Shown: piece after piece, positions 56,423 through 64,000 of the stretch
Layout of the letters: every line of letters begins with the position of its first letter
Numbering within the stretch: position 1 is the first letter of the stretch
Position numbers and translations under genes: made by a program
NCBI RefSeq assembly: GCF_000378105.1
Contig: NZ_KB899256.1
Location: 1 to 64,000, forward strand
Source of the DNA: Rubritalea marina DSM 17716
Lineage (GTDB): Bacteria; Verrucomicrobiota; Verrucomicrobiia; Verrucomicrobiales; Akkermansiaceae
Length of the DNA stretch: 64,000 nt
Direction: 5' to 3'
Notes under the pieces: generated by a model
What the model was told of the DNA's origin: nothing
The model's database searches: none
Seen by the model: only the letters and a program-made list of their open reading frames with translations

Positions 56423-56590
56423 ACCACCATGAACATGCGATCCGCCAGAAAGTGCGTTAGGGATGCGTGTCTTTGCACCCTCTTTAAACATGTCGTAACT
56501 TGTATACTTCACTTACGCATGGAGTAATTGTTTCGAGTCGTTTATCTTCCCATGATGTAGCGACTAGAACAACGACTCTGATAATATATT

Positions 56591-58225
56591 TTGAAGCCAT
56601 CTACTGAAGCAGCGCAAGGCGCACCCTTTTTAAAAAAACTCGCCATTTACGGTCGGCTCTCCGGCCCGGGCTGGCTGCAGGCCGCAGTGACTCTGGGAGG
56701 GGGTTCCTTGGTGGGAGCGCTTTACCTAGGGGTGATCGGCGGCAATGAACTCCTATGGCTACAGCCTTTGGCAATGCTCTTTGGGGTGGTGATGCTCGCG
56801 GCTCTGGCCTACATCACCCTGAGCACCGAGGAGACGCCCTTTGTTTCTACCTGCAAGCACATTTCTCCAGTCCTGGCGTGGGCATGGCTACTCGCCACGG
56901 TGATTGCCGACTGCGTCTTCTGCCCAGCGCAGGCCTCGCTCGGGCTGGGGATCGTGCAACAAAACTTCGGCCTAAGCGCAGCCAATCCCTACCTCATCAC
57001 TGGCTTGATGGCGGTGATCGCTTATGCGGTGGTTTACTTTTACAGCTCGGGCTCGAAGGGTGTGGCGACCTTTGAGAACATCCTGAAGGTGATGGTCGGC
57101 ATCGTGATCCTATGCTTTTTCGGAGCCGCCGCGGTGCACATGGCGAATGGAAATGTGGCGCTGGGTTCCGTGCTGAAAGGCTTCATTCCGGATTTTAGTT
57201 CCTTATTCTCCCCAGCCGAGACACTGCAATCAGCGATCAGCGCGACCGGCAGTCACGCCACCTACTGGGAAGGCCTCATTGGTAATCAACAACGCTCGAT
57301 CATCATCACCGCCTTCGGCACCGCGGTGGCCATCAACATGACCTTCCTTCTGCCCTACACACTCAAGAAAAAAGGCTGGAGCAAAGGCGAACGTGAGCTC
57401 TCGCGCTACGATCTCGGGCTCGGACTCGCGCTCCCATTCGTCATCGCCGCCTCATTCCTCGTGATCACCGCCTCGGCTCAATTCCACGGCAAAGCTGACG
57501 ACATTCTTAACGCTGAGGGCAAGCCAATCGCATTAGAAACTGGCTATTACAACAACCTCAAAGGCAGGCTCGCTGCAGCTGAGATCCCTTTCACTGAAGA
57601 AACCTTACAGGCCACAGCCGACGCCCTGCCGCTGGCCGACCGCCAGCTTGCGGCCTACATCACCAAACGTGACGCACGCCAGCTGGCCACCGCACTGGCA
57701 CCACTAGTGGGAGAAAAACCCTCACAGCTGATCTTTGGCATTGGCATTCTCGCGATGGCCGTCTCCACCATGATTGTGCACATGCTGATGAATGGCTTCG
57801 CCATCTCTCAGGCGATGGGCAAACCGGGCTCGAAAAAACCATTCCTCATCGGCGCTGCCATCCCCGCCATCACTGCGGCTCTGGCGCCCTACCTCTGGAG
57901 TGGTGCGAACAAGACCGCGATGGCCGTGCCAGCTTCAGTCATTGCCACCACGCTGCTACCGATTGCCTACCTGATCTTCATTCTCCTGATGAATTCCAAA
58001 GGCACCCTAGGTTCTGAAATGCTCCGTGGCAGCAAACGCATCATCGTGAACCTCCTCATGGGCATTGGCCTCTTCCTCGCAGGCTTCGCCTCAGTCTGGG
58101 CATTGCTCAACAAAGGCACCCCAGGTTTCTACGGGCTCATCATCCTTGGGGCACTCGCCGCCATCGGTATCATTTCATTCATCTTGAAGAACCGCCAAAC
58201 GGCACAACCCACCCATCAACGATGA
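56591..58225 (+). CDS. Nramp-related membrane transporter lacking the metal-binding motif
   Basis: A 544-residue protein with about 11 hydrophobic helices, beginning at a TTG (56591); no ATG is better placed. The first helix has GPGWLQAAVTLGGGSLVGAL where Nramp metal transporters have the D-P-G-N metal motif, and the sixth has FGTAVAINMTFLLPYTL where M-P-H is expected. The metal ligands are therefore absent. A large soluble insertion (about 300-380) follows. I recall similar proteins next to sugar dehydrogenases in Planctomycetes and Verrucomicrobia. A sugar or sugar-acid substrate is inference. It overlaps the next gene by 4 bp (ATGA). Confidence 0.85.
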   Translation: MKPSTEAAQGAPFLKKLAIYGRLSGPGWLQAAVTLGGGSLVGALYLGVIGGNELLWLQPLAMLFGVVMLAALAYITLSTEETPFVSTCKHISPVLAWAWLLATVIADCVFCPAQASLGLGIVQQNFGLSAANPYLITGLMAVIAYAVVYFYSSGSKGVATFENILKVMVGIVILCFFGAAAVHMANGNVALGSVLKGFIPDFSSLFSPAETLQSAISATGSHATYWEGLIGNQQRSIIITAFGTAVAINMTFLLPYTLKKKGWSKGERELSRYDLGLGLALPFVIAASFLVITASAQFHGKADDILNAEGKPIALETGYYNNLKGRLAAAEIPFTEETLQATADALPLADRQLAAYITKRDARQLATALAPLVGEKPSQLIFGIGILAMAVSTMIVHMLMNGFAISQAMGKPGSKKPFLIGAAIPAITAALAPYLWSGANKTAMAVPASVIATTLLPIAYLIFILLMNSKGTLGSEMLRGSKRIIVNLLMGIGLFLAGFASVWALLNKGTPGFYGLIILGALAAIGIISFILKNRQTAQPTHQR

Positions 58226-59283
58226 AATTTGGTATTATCGGCACGGGCATGATTTCGGAGTTCCACGCGCTCGCAATCGAGGCGATGGAGAATGGTTCCT
58301 TGCATTCTTGCTACAACCGCAGCCCTGAAAAAGCGCAGGCATTCGCCGCGAAGTACGGGATCGAGTCCCACACCTCACTCGAGGCATTCCTCGCCGATCC
58401 CGAGCTCAAGATCGTCACGATCGGCACCCCGTCTGGCGCGCACTTTGATCCAGCCATGGCTGCCATCGCGGCGGGCAAACACGTCATCTGCGAAAAGCCG
58501 CTCGAGATCACTCCTGAGCGCATCGACCAACTCATCGGCGCTGCCGAAGCAAAGCAAGTCACACTGGCAGCCATCCTCAACCGTCGCTTCAACGCCCCCA
58601 TCCAACAACTCAAACGAGCGGTCGATACTGGGCGCTTCGGCCAGCTTTCCCTCGTGGAAGCCTCGATCAAATGGTTCCGCGACCAGGCGTACTACGACTC
58701 AGCTGCCTGGCGCGGCACCTGGGCGCTCGACGGCGGTGGCGCCTTGATGAACCAATCGATCCACATCATCGACCAATTGCTCTATTGCGTAGGGCCAGTG
58801 AAGCGAGTCTCAGCCTCGGTGGCCTGCGTCGCCCACGAAGGGATCGAAGTAGAAGACACAGCAGTGGCCATTCTAGAATTTGAGAATGGCGCACGCGGCG
58901 TCATCCAAGGCTCCACGGCCTGCTATTCCACCCATGGCCACCCCGCTGAGGTGAACATCTGTGGCAGCAAAGGCAGCGCCTTTCTCGCCGATGAAGCCTT
59001 CCGCGTCTGGGACTTTGCCGAAGCGCAGCCGATCGACACCACGATCCACGCCGAGCTCATGGAAGACACCGAGAGTATTGGCATCGGAGCCAACGACCCA
59101 ACAAAAATCAATTTCACCGGCCACCAGCACAACTTCGAAGAAGTCGTCAGCTCGATCCAACAAAACCGCCGTTGCAGCGTGGATGCCCACGAGGCGCGCA
59201 AGGCAGTGGAATTGATCAGAGCAATCTACGACAGTGCAATCAAGCAAGGCCAATGGATCGACCTCTCACCACCAACCCAATAA
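58222..59283 (+). CDS. Gfo/Idh/MocA-family oxidoreductase
   Basis: A 353-residue NAD(P)-dependent dehydrogenase. Rossmann motif FGIIGTGMISEFHALAI, signature CEKPLEITPE with the catalytic Lys, and GGGALMNQSIHIIDQLLY with the conserved His. Its ATG overlaps the transporter stop. The family oxidises sugars at C1, C3 or other carbons. With DUF1080 proteins next door, 3-keto-glycoside chemistry is likely. Confidence 0.9.
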   Translation: MKFGIIGTGMISEFHALAIEAMENGSLHSCYNRSPEKAQAFAAKYGIESHTSLEAFLADPELKIVTIGTPSGAHFDPAMAAIAAGKHVICEKPLEITPERIDQLIGAAEAKQVTLAAILNRRFNAPIQQLKRAVDTGRFGQLSLVEASIKWFRDQAYYDSAAWRGTWALDGGGALMNQSIHIIDQLLYCVGPVKRVSASVACVAHEGIEVEDTAVAILEFENGARGVIQGSTACYSTHGHPAEVNICGSKGSAFLADEAFRVWDFAEAQPIDTTIHAELMEDTESIGIGANDPTKINFTGHQHNFEEVVSSIQQNRRCSVDAHEARKAVELIRAIYDSAIKQGQWIDLSPPTQ

Positions 59284-59287
59284 CAAC

Positions 59288-59980
59288 ATGAAATTTATCA
59301 TCTTCTGCATCCTCATCATGGCAAGCTGCCTGCACGCGAACGATTCCCAAAAGTCTGACTGGGTCAACCTACTGGAGGGAGATTCCCTGGAGCAATGGCG
59401 CTCAACTCGCAAGGCAAAAGACGGTAGCTACCGCGCCCTCGGCCAACGCTGGCAGCTCGAACATGGCGTGCTCAGCCTCGACCGCAGCCGTGAGGGCCGC
59501 GGTGGACACATTGAAACAAAGAAAAACTACTTCCACTTCGAACTCAAATTCGAGTTCAACATCAAACACAACTGCAATAGCGGCATCAAGTATCGTTGCA
59601 AAAACTCACTTGGCTTCGAATACCAAATCACCGACGACGAGAATTACCGCGACAACAAGGTAAGCCACCGTACTGGAGAGCTCTACGAACTCGCAGCGGA
59701 GGAAGCCCCACGCCTCGTCAAGGCAGCTGGAGAATGGAACAGCGGACGCATCATTGCAAAGGGCAACACCATCGAGCACTGGCTCAATGGCCACAAAGTA
59801 TTCACCATCGAATATGGATCTGACGATTGGAATGAACGCTTCCAGAAGAGCAAGTACTTCAAGAATGGAACCCTAGATTTCGGCACCCACCAGGGTCCCA
59901 TCCACCTCCAAGACCACTCCGACACCGATGTGGAATTTAGAAATATGTTCATCCGCGAACTCAAACCAGAAAACAACTAG
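59288..59980 (+). CDS. DUF1080 (3-keto-disaccharide hydrolase) protein 1
   Basis: A 230-residue secreted protein with a signal peptide (FIIFCILIMASCLHA). The DUF1080 beta-sandwich is visible in WVNLLEGDSLEQWRST, ELKFEFNIKHNCNSGIKYRC and NSGRIIAKGNTIEHWLNGHK. The spacing is 4 bp after the Gfo gene. Family members are lectin-like beta-jelly rolls, and several have been shown to cleave 3-keto-glycosides. Confidence 0.88.
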   Translation: MKFIIFCILIMASCLHANDSQKSDWVNLLEGDSLEQWRSTRKAKDGSYRALGQRWQLEHGVLSLDRSREGRGGHIETKKNYFHFELKFEFNIKHNCNSGIKYRCKNSLGFEYQITDDENYRDNKVSHRTGELYELAAEEAPRLVKAAGEWNSGRIIAKGNTIEHWLNGHKVFTIEYGSDDWNERFQKSKYFKNGTLDFGTHQGPIHLQDHSDTDVEFRNMFIRELKPENN

Positions 59981-59983
59981 TCG

Positions 59984-60859
59984 ATGAAGCTCACTGGATT
60001 CACTGACGAGGCAGCGCCCGACCTTGCCACCCAGATCAAGGCCACCAAGGAGCTCGGCTGGAGCCATCTTTCAGCCCGCAGCATCGATGGCGTGAACATC
60101 CATGAACTCAGTGATGCTGCCTTCAACAAAGCAAAACACGCACTAGAAGAAGCGGACCTTCAGGTGGTCGAATTTGGATCCTTGATCGGTTCGTGGTCGA
60201 AACCCATCCACAGCGACTTCTCCATCACCCTGGGTGAAGTCGAGCGCTGCATCCAGCGCATGCCCCGGCTGGGTGTGCAGATTGTGCGCGTGATGTCGTA
60301 TGCGCAGGAACCATGGGGCGATGAGCAATTTGAGCAAGAACGCTTCCGCCGCCTGCGTGAAGTGACCGCGCGCTTTGCCGATGCTGGACTCACCGTGGCC
60401 CATGAAAATTGTATGAACTGGGGAGGATTCTCGGCTGAGCACACACTGCGATTGCTGGATGAAGTCCCCGGCATGAAGCTCATTTTCGACACGGGCAATC
60501 CCGTGTTCCAGCGCGATCGATCAATGCCAGAATCCGAGGGAAACTACCCGTGGCAAGACAGCCTCGAGTTCTTCCACCAAGTCAAAGAACACATCGTCCA
60601 CGTCCATGTAAAAGATTGCCTAAACCCAACAAACGACGAGGTAGAACCTGAGTACACCTTCCCAGGACATGGCCAAGCTCAAGTCCGCGAAATCCTCGCT
60701 GAGCTCAGACAATCAAACTACCGTGGCTTCATCGCCATCGAACCCCACGTCGCCACCGTCTTCCACGCCAGTGCCGAAGAAGTCGACTGGCAGCAATGTT
60801 ACTCCAGCTTCATCCAGTACGGCAAAGAACTCGAATCCATCATCCAAGCACTCTCATGA
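59984..60859 (+). CDS. Sugar phosphate isomerase/epimerase (xylose isomerase-like TIM barrel)
   Basis: A 291-residue protein starting 3 bp after the previous stop. Metal-binding residues are in TVAHENCMNWGG, KLIFDTGNP, HVHVKDC and FIAIEPHV. Likely epimerises or isomerises a keto-sugar, or acts as a 3-keto-glycoside lyase-like enzyme. The stop overlaps the following DUF1080 start in an ATGA. Confidence 0.88.
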   Translation: MKLTGFTDEAAPDLATQIKATKELGWSHLSARSIDGVNIHELSDAAFNKAKHALEEADLQVVEFGSLIGSWSKPIHSDFSITLGEVERCIQRMPRLGVQIVRVMSYAQEPWGDEQFEQERFRRLREVTARFADAGLTVAHENCMNWGGFSAEHTLRLLDEVPGMKLIFDTGNPVFQRDRSMPESEGNYPWQDSLEFFHQVKEHIVHVHVKDCLNPTNDEVEPEYTFPGHGQAQVREILAELRQSNYRGFIAIEPHVATVFHASAEEVDWQQCYSSFIQYGKELESIIQALS

Positions 60860-61518
60860 AACACATCCTCAGCACACTCATCGCACTCACGCTCCCAATC
60901 CTCGCAGCAGAACCCACCGAGCTCTTCAATGGCAATGACCTCACGGGTTGGCGCATGGTTGGCGGCAAAGCCGACTTCAAGGTCGAAGACGGCTGCATCG
61001 TAGGCACCGGAGAAAACCTCAAAGGCAATTCCTTCCTCCGCACGGAGGCGACCTTCACCGACTTCGAGTTCAGCTACGAATTCAAATTCGACACACTTGA
61101 AGGGAATTCTGGCGTCATGTTTCGCGCTCAGCAACGCGCTGGCAATGGCCGCGTCTTCGGCTACCAATGCGAAGCTGACAACAACCCAAAACGCGTCTGG
61201 ACTGGAGGAATCTACGATGAAGCACGCCGTGGCTGGCTCCACCCCACCAAGTCGAAGCAAGCTGATAAACTAGCAGTGGCTCGCGCCTTCACCGCTCAAG
61301 GGAAGGCTCTCTTCAAATGGGACGATTGGAATTCATTCAAGATCCGCTGCCAAGGCAACCGCATCCAAATCTGGCTCAATGGCGAGCTCCGCACCGACTT
61401 CACCGACACCGACTCAGAACACGACACGCGTGAGGGATTTATCGGACTACAAGTGCATAATGGCAAAGCCTGCCACGTGCGCTGGAGAAACATCCAGATC
61501 ATCGATCTCACCAAGTAA
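60856..61518 (+). CDS. DUF1080 protein 2
   Basis: A 220-residue secreted protein with signal peptide (ILSTLIALTLPILAAE). Motifs: ELFNGNDLTGWRMVGGKADF, EYEFKFDT-like SYEFKFDTLEGNSGVMFRAQ and RCQGNRIQIWLNGELRTDFT. Paralogous to the gene at 59288 in fold but distinct in sequence. The arrangement DUF1080-TIM barrel-DUF1080 with 4-bp overlap suggests one operon. Confidence 0.88.
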   Translation: MKHILSTLIALTLPILAAEPTELFNGNDLTGWRMVGGKADFKVEDGCIVGTGENLKGNSFLRTEATFTDFEFSYEFKFDTLEGNSGVMFRAQQRAGNGRVFGYQCEADNNPKRVWTGGIYDEARRGWLHPTKSKQADKLAVARAFTAQGKALFKWDDWNSFKIRCQGNRIQIWLNGELRTDFTDTDSEHDTREGFIGLQVHNGKACHVRWRNIQIIDLTK

Positions 61519-61554
61519 AACCACCACCCCTCGCTGCCTTAACGAATTCTAAAA

Positions 61555-62508
61555 ATGATGCAACGCTCCCTTCTAACCACCCTCACCTTGCTACTTCCAG
61601 CCCTTGTGTGCGCCTCGCCCGATGCATCACAAGGCAATGAAGTGCCGCGCCCACCTGCGCACGAAACTCCAACGGCACCAAGTAAAGCGAAAGCCACCAA
61701 ACAATCTTCTACGAAGAACAAGAACAAGGCGCCAGCCGCCTTCACCACCAACTGCGTGGCTTGTCATGACATGAATAAGGACCTAGTTGGCCCATCCCTC
61801 GTGCAAATCGCAATCTGGTACCCACGAGCCAAACAACAAGCATTCGTGGATTGGTGCCTCAACCCAGGAAAAAGAAATCCCGATATGGCTCAAATGCCAT
61901 CCATGGCGCATATCGAAAAAAGTGAGCTCATCCAGATCCATCGCTACATCCTAGAAAAAAGCAAAGGTCAAGAGCGCATCAAGATGCCTAAAGTCGATCC
62001 ATTCCTCACATCCGAAGCCTACACCCGCCGCCCTAGGCTCATGCGTAGCTTTTTCCCAAATACTGGACCCGCTTCGCTCTTGCTCGCCTTGCCCACCACC
62101 GAAAAGCACAACATCATTTGGGACACTGACAGCTGCAGTCTCGCATACATCGCTGCTGGAGCAGTCGACAACTACACCTACTGGCGCAGTAATGGCAACT
62201 CACTAGCCAAGGTAGGCAAGGAGCTATACCGCCCCGATGCCCCGCTCTTCAGTCAACAAAAACACTATCGCGGGTACGCGGTCGACGCAGCAGGATTCGC
62301 AACCATCCACTACATTGTCGCTGGGATCAAGGTCAGTGAATCCTACTCCGTAAAAGGCAACTCCATCGTGCAGACAGTGAAAAGTAACAAGCCGCTTCCC
62401 TCTCACTCATTGCCCTCCACGAAGGAGCACAACAACATGGTCACCAAGGTGAAAGCTCAACCTCGCAAACTCACCATCGAGTACTCATTGAAAACCACAA
62501 ACCCATAG
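61555..62508 (+). CDS. Secreted c-type cytochrome domain protein
   Basis: A 317-residue protein with a signal peptide (LLTTLTLLLPALVCA) and a Thr/Lys/Pro-rich linker. One heme site, NCVACHDMNKDLVGPSL, is followed by the likely axial Met in DMAQMPSMAHI. The C-terminal 170 residues form a separate domain (PRLMRSFFPNTGPASLLLAL to ITEYSL-like TIEYSLKTTNP) that is unknown to me. It could accept electrons from sugar oxidation. Confidence 0.85.
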   Translation: MMQRSLLTTLTLLLPALVCASPDASQGNEVPRPPAHETPTAPSKAKATKQSSTKNKNKAPAAFTTNCVACHDMNKDLVGPSLVQIAIWYPRAKQQAFVDWCLNPGKRNPDMAQMPSMAHIEKSELIQIHRYILEKSKGQERIKMPKVDPFLTSEAYTRRPRLMRSFFPNTGPASLLLALPTTEKHNIIWDTDSCSLAYIAAGAVDNYTYWRSNGNSLAKVGKELYRPDAPLFSQQKHYRGYAVDAAGFATIHYIVAGIKVSESYSVKGNSIVQTVKSNKPLPSHSLPSTKEHNNMVTKVKAQPRKLTIEYSLKTTNP

Positions 62509-62514
62509 CAACAT

Positions 62515-64000
62515 ATGAACCCTAGACTCATTCTCAAGCTACTTACCATCCTAGGGGTATTGCATAGCCAAGTCCTTGCTCAATTTACTTGGACCCAACA
62601 CTACAAGGTGGAAGACATCCCAGCTCCTAAAGGGGTCGACTACCAAATTGGTGGGCTCGCCATGACCCCACAAGGCAAGCTCATCGCTTGCTTCCACCGA
62701 GGGGAAGTCATGGTGTACTCCGAACGAGATCAATCGTGGTCCTTGTTCGCCTCAGGATTGCATGAGCCACTGGGTATTTATGTCGAAGACAAAGGCACCG
62801 TGCTCGTCATCCAGCGCGGCGAACTCACCCGACTCCACGATACCAATAAGGATGGTAAAGCCGACCTCTACGAGAATGTTTGCAACGATTGGGGGCTGTC
62901 AGGAAACTATCACGAATTCACCTTTGGCCTCGTCAAAGATTCAAAGAAAAACATCTACATCGCTCTGGGAACCGCCTCCAACGGATCGGGTGTGCGAGAA
63001 CACATCAGAGGCCCATGGAACGACACCGGTGGGCTCACCCATGACATGTTTCTCTACAAAGACGGCAAGGAATGGAATGAAAAGAAAAAGCACGTTCCTA
63101 GAATGTACGCCCGAGTTCCCTATCGCGGCTGTGTCCTAAAAATCACCCCAGGCAACAAAAAAGCCGAAGTCTATGCCACCGGACTCCGCACGCCCAATGG
63201 ACTCTACATCGATCACTCAGACCAACTCTGGATCAGCGACAATCAAGGCGATTGGGTCGGCGCCTCCAAGATGCACCGCATCAAGGAAGGTGGCTTCCAT
63301 GGCCACGTCGCCTCCTTGCTCTGGTCTGAGTCACCGCCAGAGCGTGTGCCAGCCCGGCTCCCCGTGAAGGAGCTCCAAGCGATGCGCATCAAAGCCCCCA
63401 TCTTGCTCCCCCAGGGCGAATGTGGAAACTCCATCACCCAACCCTTGGAGAGCCGTCCCTCATTTTTCCCACATCGTGACACGGCACTGTCGAAGGACCA
63501 AATCATCATGGGCGAGATGAACCACGCTAGGCTCGTCCGTTACCTGCCCGACACGGTCAATGGAACCCATCAGGGAACGGCCATCCACACCCTCAACACT
63601 CAAGCCATTGAAATGGGCAACAACCGTCTACTTTATTCCAAAGATGGGAAGTCGCTCTACCTAGGGAAAACCCACCTCAGTTGGCCTGGCAGAGAAGGGA
63701 TTCGTAAAGTCACTTACACCGGGAAACCCTACCTCATGGTCGAATCGGTCAAGCTCACCGACTCAGGATTCCTCATCACCTTCAATCACGACATCACCCT
63801 GGCCTCACAAAGCCCAAAACCATCCATCGAGTCCTACACCATCGCCTATCACGCGCACTATGGGTCTCCCAAAATCAATCGGCAAAAACATACCGCCAAG
63901 ATCACCACCATGGCCAACAACCAAGTCTTACTCACCCTGGATCAAGCCATGATGGCAAACCGTGTCTATGATATCACGTTGCCCAATGCCATCCAGGCAT
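62515..64000 (+). CDS. Beta-propeller sugar dehydrogenase-like protein (partial, runs off the right edge)
   Basis: Open from the ATG at 62515 to the window end, 495 codons with no stop. A signal peptide (LILKLLTILGVLHSQVLAQ) is followed by repeated propeller blades: GGLAMTPQGKLIACFHRGEV, FGLVKDSKKNIYIALGTASN and TGLRTPNGLYIDHSDQLWIS. This matches PQQ/sorbosone-dehydrogenase-like propellers common in PVC bacteria, often fused to a cytochrome c domain. The C-terminal part is missing here. It starts 6 bp after the cytochrome gene, suggesting a shared redox complex. Confidence 0.85.
   Translation, partial: MNPRLILKLLTILGVLHSQVLAQFTWTQHYKVEDIPAPKGVDYQIGGLAMTPQGKLIACFHRGEVMVYSERDQSWSLFASGLHEPLGIYVEDKGTVLVIQRGELTRLHDTNKDGKADLYENVCNDWGLSGNYHEFTFGLVKDSKKNIYIALGTASNGSGVREHIRGPWNDTGGLTHDMFLYKDGKEWNEKKKHVPRMYARVPYRGCVLKITPGNKKAEVYATGLRTPNGLYIDHSDQLWISDNQGDWVGASKMHRIKEGGFHGHVASLLWSESPPERVPARLPVKELQAMRIKAPILLPQGECGNSITQPLESRPSFFPHRDTALSKDQIIMGEMNHARLVRYLPDTVNGTHQGTAIHTLNTQAIEMGNNRLLYSKDGKSLYLGKTHLSWPGREGIRKVTYTGKPYLMVESVKLTDSGFLITFNHDITLASQSPKPSIESYTIAYHAHYGSPKINRQKHTAKITTMANNQVLLTLDQAMMANRVYDITLPNAIQA

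Overview
The window reads as a chromosomal segment of a Gram-negative member of the Verrucomicrobiota, most likely Verrucomicrobiales (Rubritalea-like). This is inferred from the gene mix: lipid A synthesis (lpxB), an RpiB-GlyA fusion, tandem DUF1080 proteins beside a Gfo/Idh/MocA oxidoreductase, a secreted sulfatase, a giant RHS protein with Calx-beta and thrombospondin type 3 repeats, and many genes without a clear Shine-Dalgarno sequence. No rRNA, tRNA or CRISPR array was recognised.

Layout. (a) 1-1.54 kb: a glycerol kinase gene truncated by an IS110-family insertion that runs off the left edge. (b) 1.6-11.3 kb: housekeeping genes on the plus strand: uppS, an NtrC-type regulator, pyruvate kinase, an RNA-binding protein, pyrB, a small conserved protein, tgt (without its zinc cysteines), yajC, lpxB and a membrane-anchored protein. 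(c) 11.5-16.2 kb: a probable 6S RNA, a small HTH protein, an ECF sigma/anti-sigma pair, aroB, an unknown gene and nrdR. (d) 16.3-22.1 kb: cytochrome-oxidase maturation genes (ctaB, two Sco-like genes, DUF420), a YefM/YoeB-type toxin-antitoxin pair and hisD, with five exact copies of a 13-bp motif in the gaps. (e) 22.2-30.5 kb: an AI-2E-type transporter, a secreted leucine-rich-repeat protein, rpiB-glyA, small genes and a NUDIX hydrolase.

(f) 30.6-39.0 kb: a sugar-acid locus. A XylR-type regulator diverges from two tandem D-2-hydroxyacid dehydrogenases, a gluconate kinase, an Ldh2-family dehydrogenase, glucuronate isomerase, a sulfatase and an SDR. Together they suggest use of a sulfated, uronate-containing polysaccharide. 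(g) 39.0-41.05 kb: a REP-associated tyrosine transposase beside a short repeat array and a duplicated fragment of its own 5' end. (h) 41.07-56.1 kb, minus strand: an apparent three-gene operon made of a YadA-head-like surface protein, a 4246-residue RHS polymorphic-toxin-like protein ending in an NlpC/P60-like domain, and a small lipoprotein overlapping its stop codon, a candidate immunity protein. (i) 56.6-64.0 kb: an Nramp-like transporter without the usual metal-binding motif, a Gfo/Idh/MocA oxidoreductase, two DUF1080 proteins, a sugar isomerase/epimerase, a c-type cytochrome and a partial beta-propeller protein. This looks like a 3-keto-sugar oxidation and cleavage module.

Two dispersed non-coding repeat types stand out: a 13-bp AAACCTAGGGTTC motif, and a MITE-like element with terminal inverted repeats at 28.6 kb and 56.2 kb.
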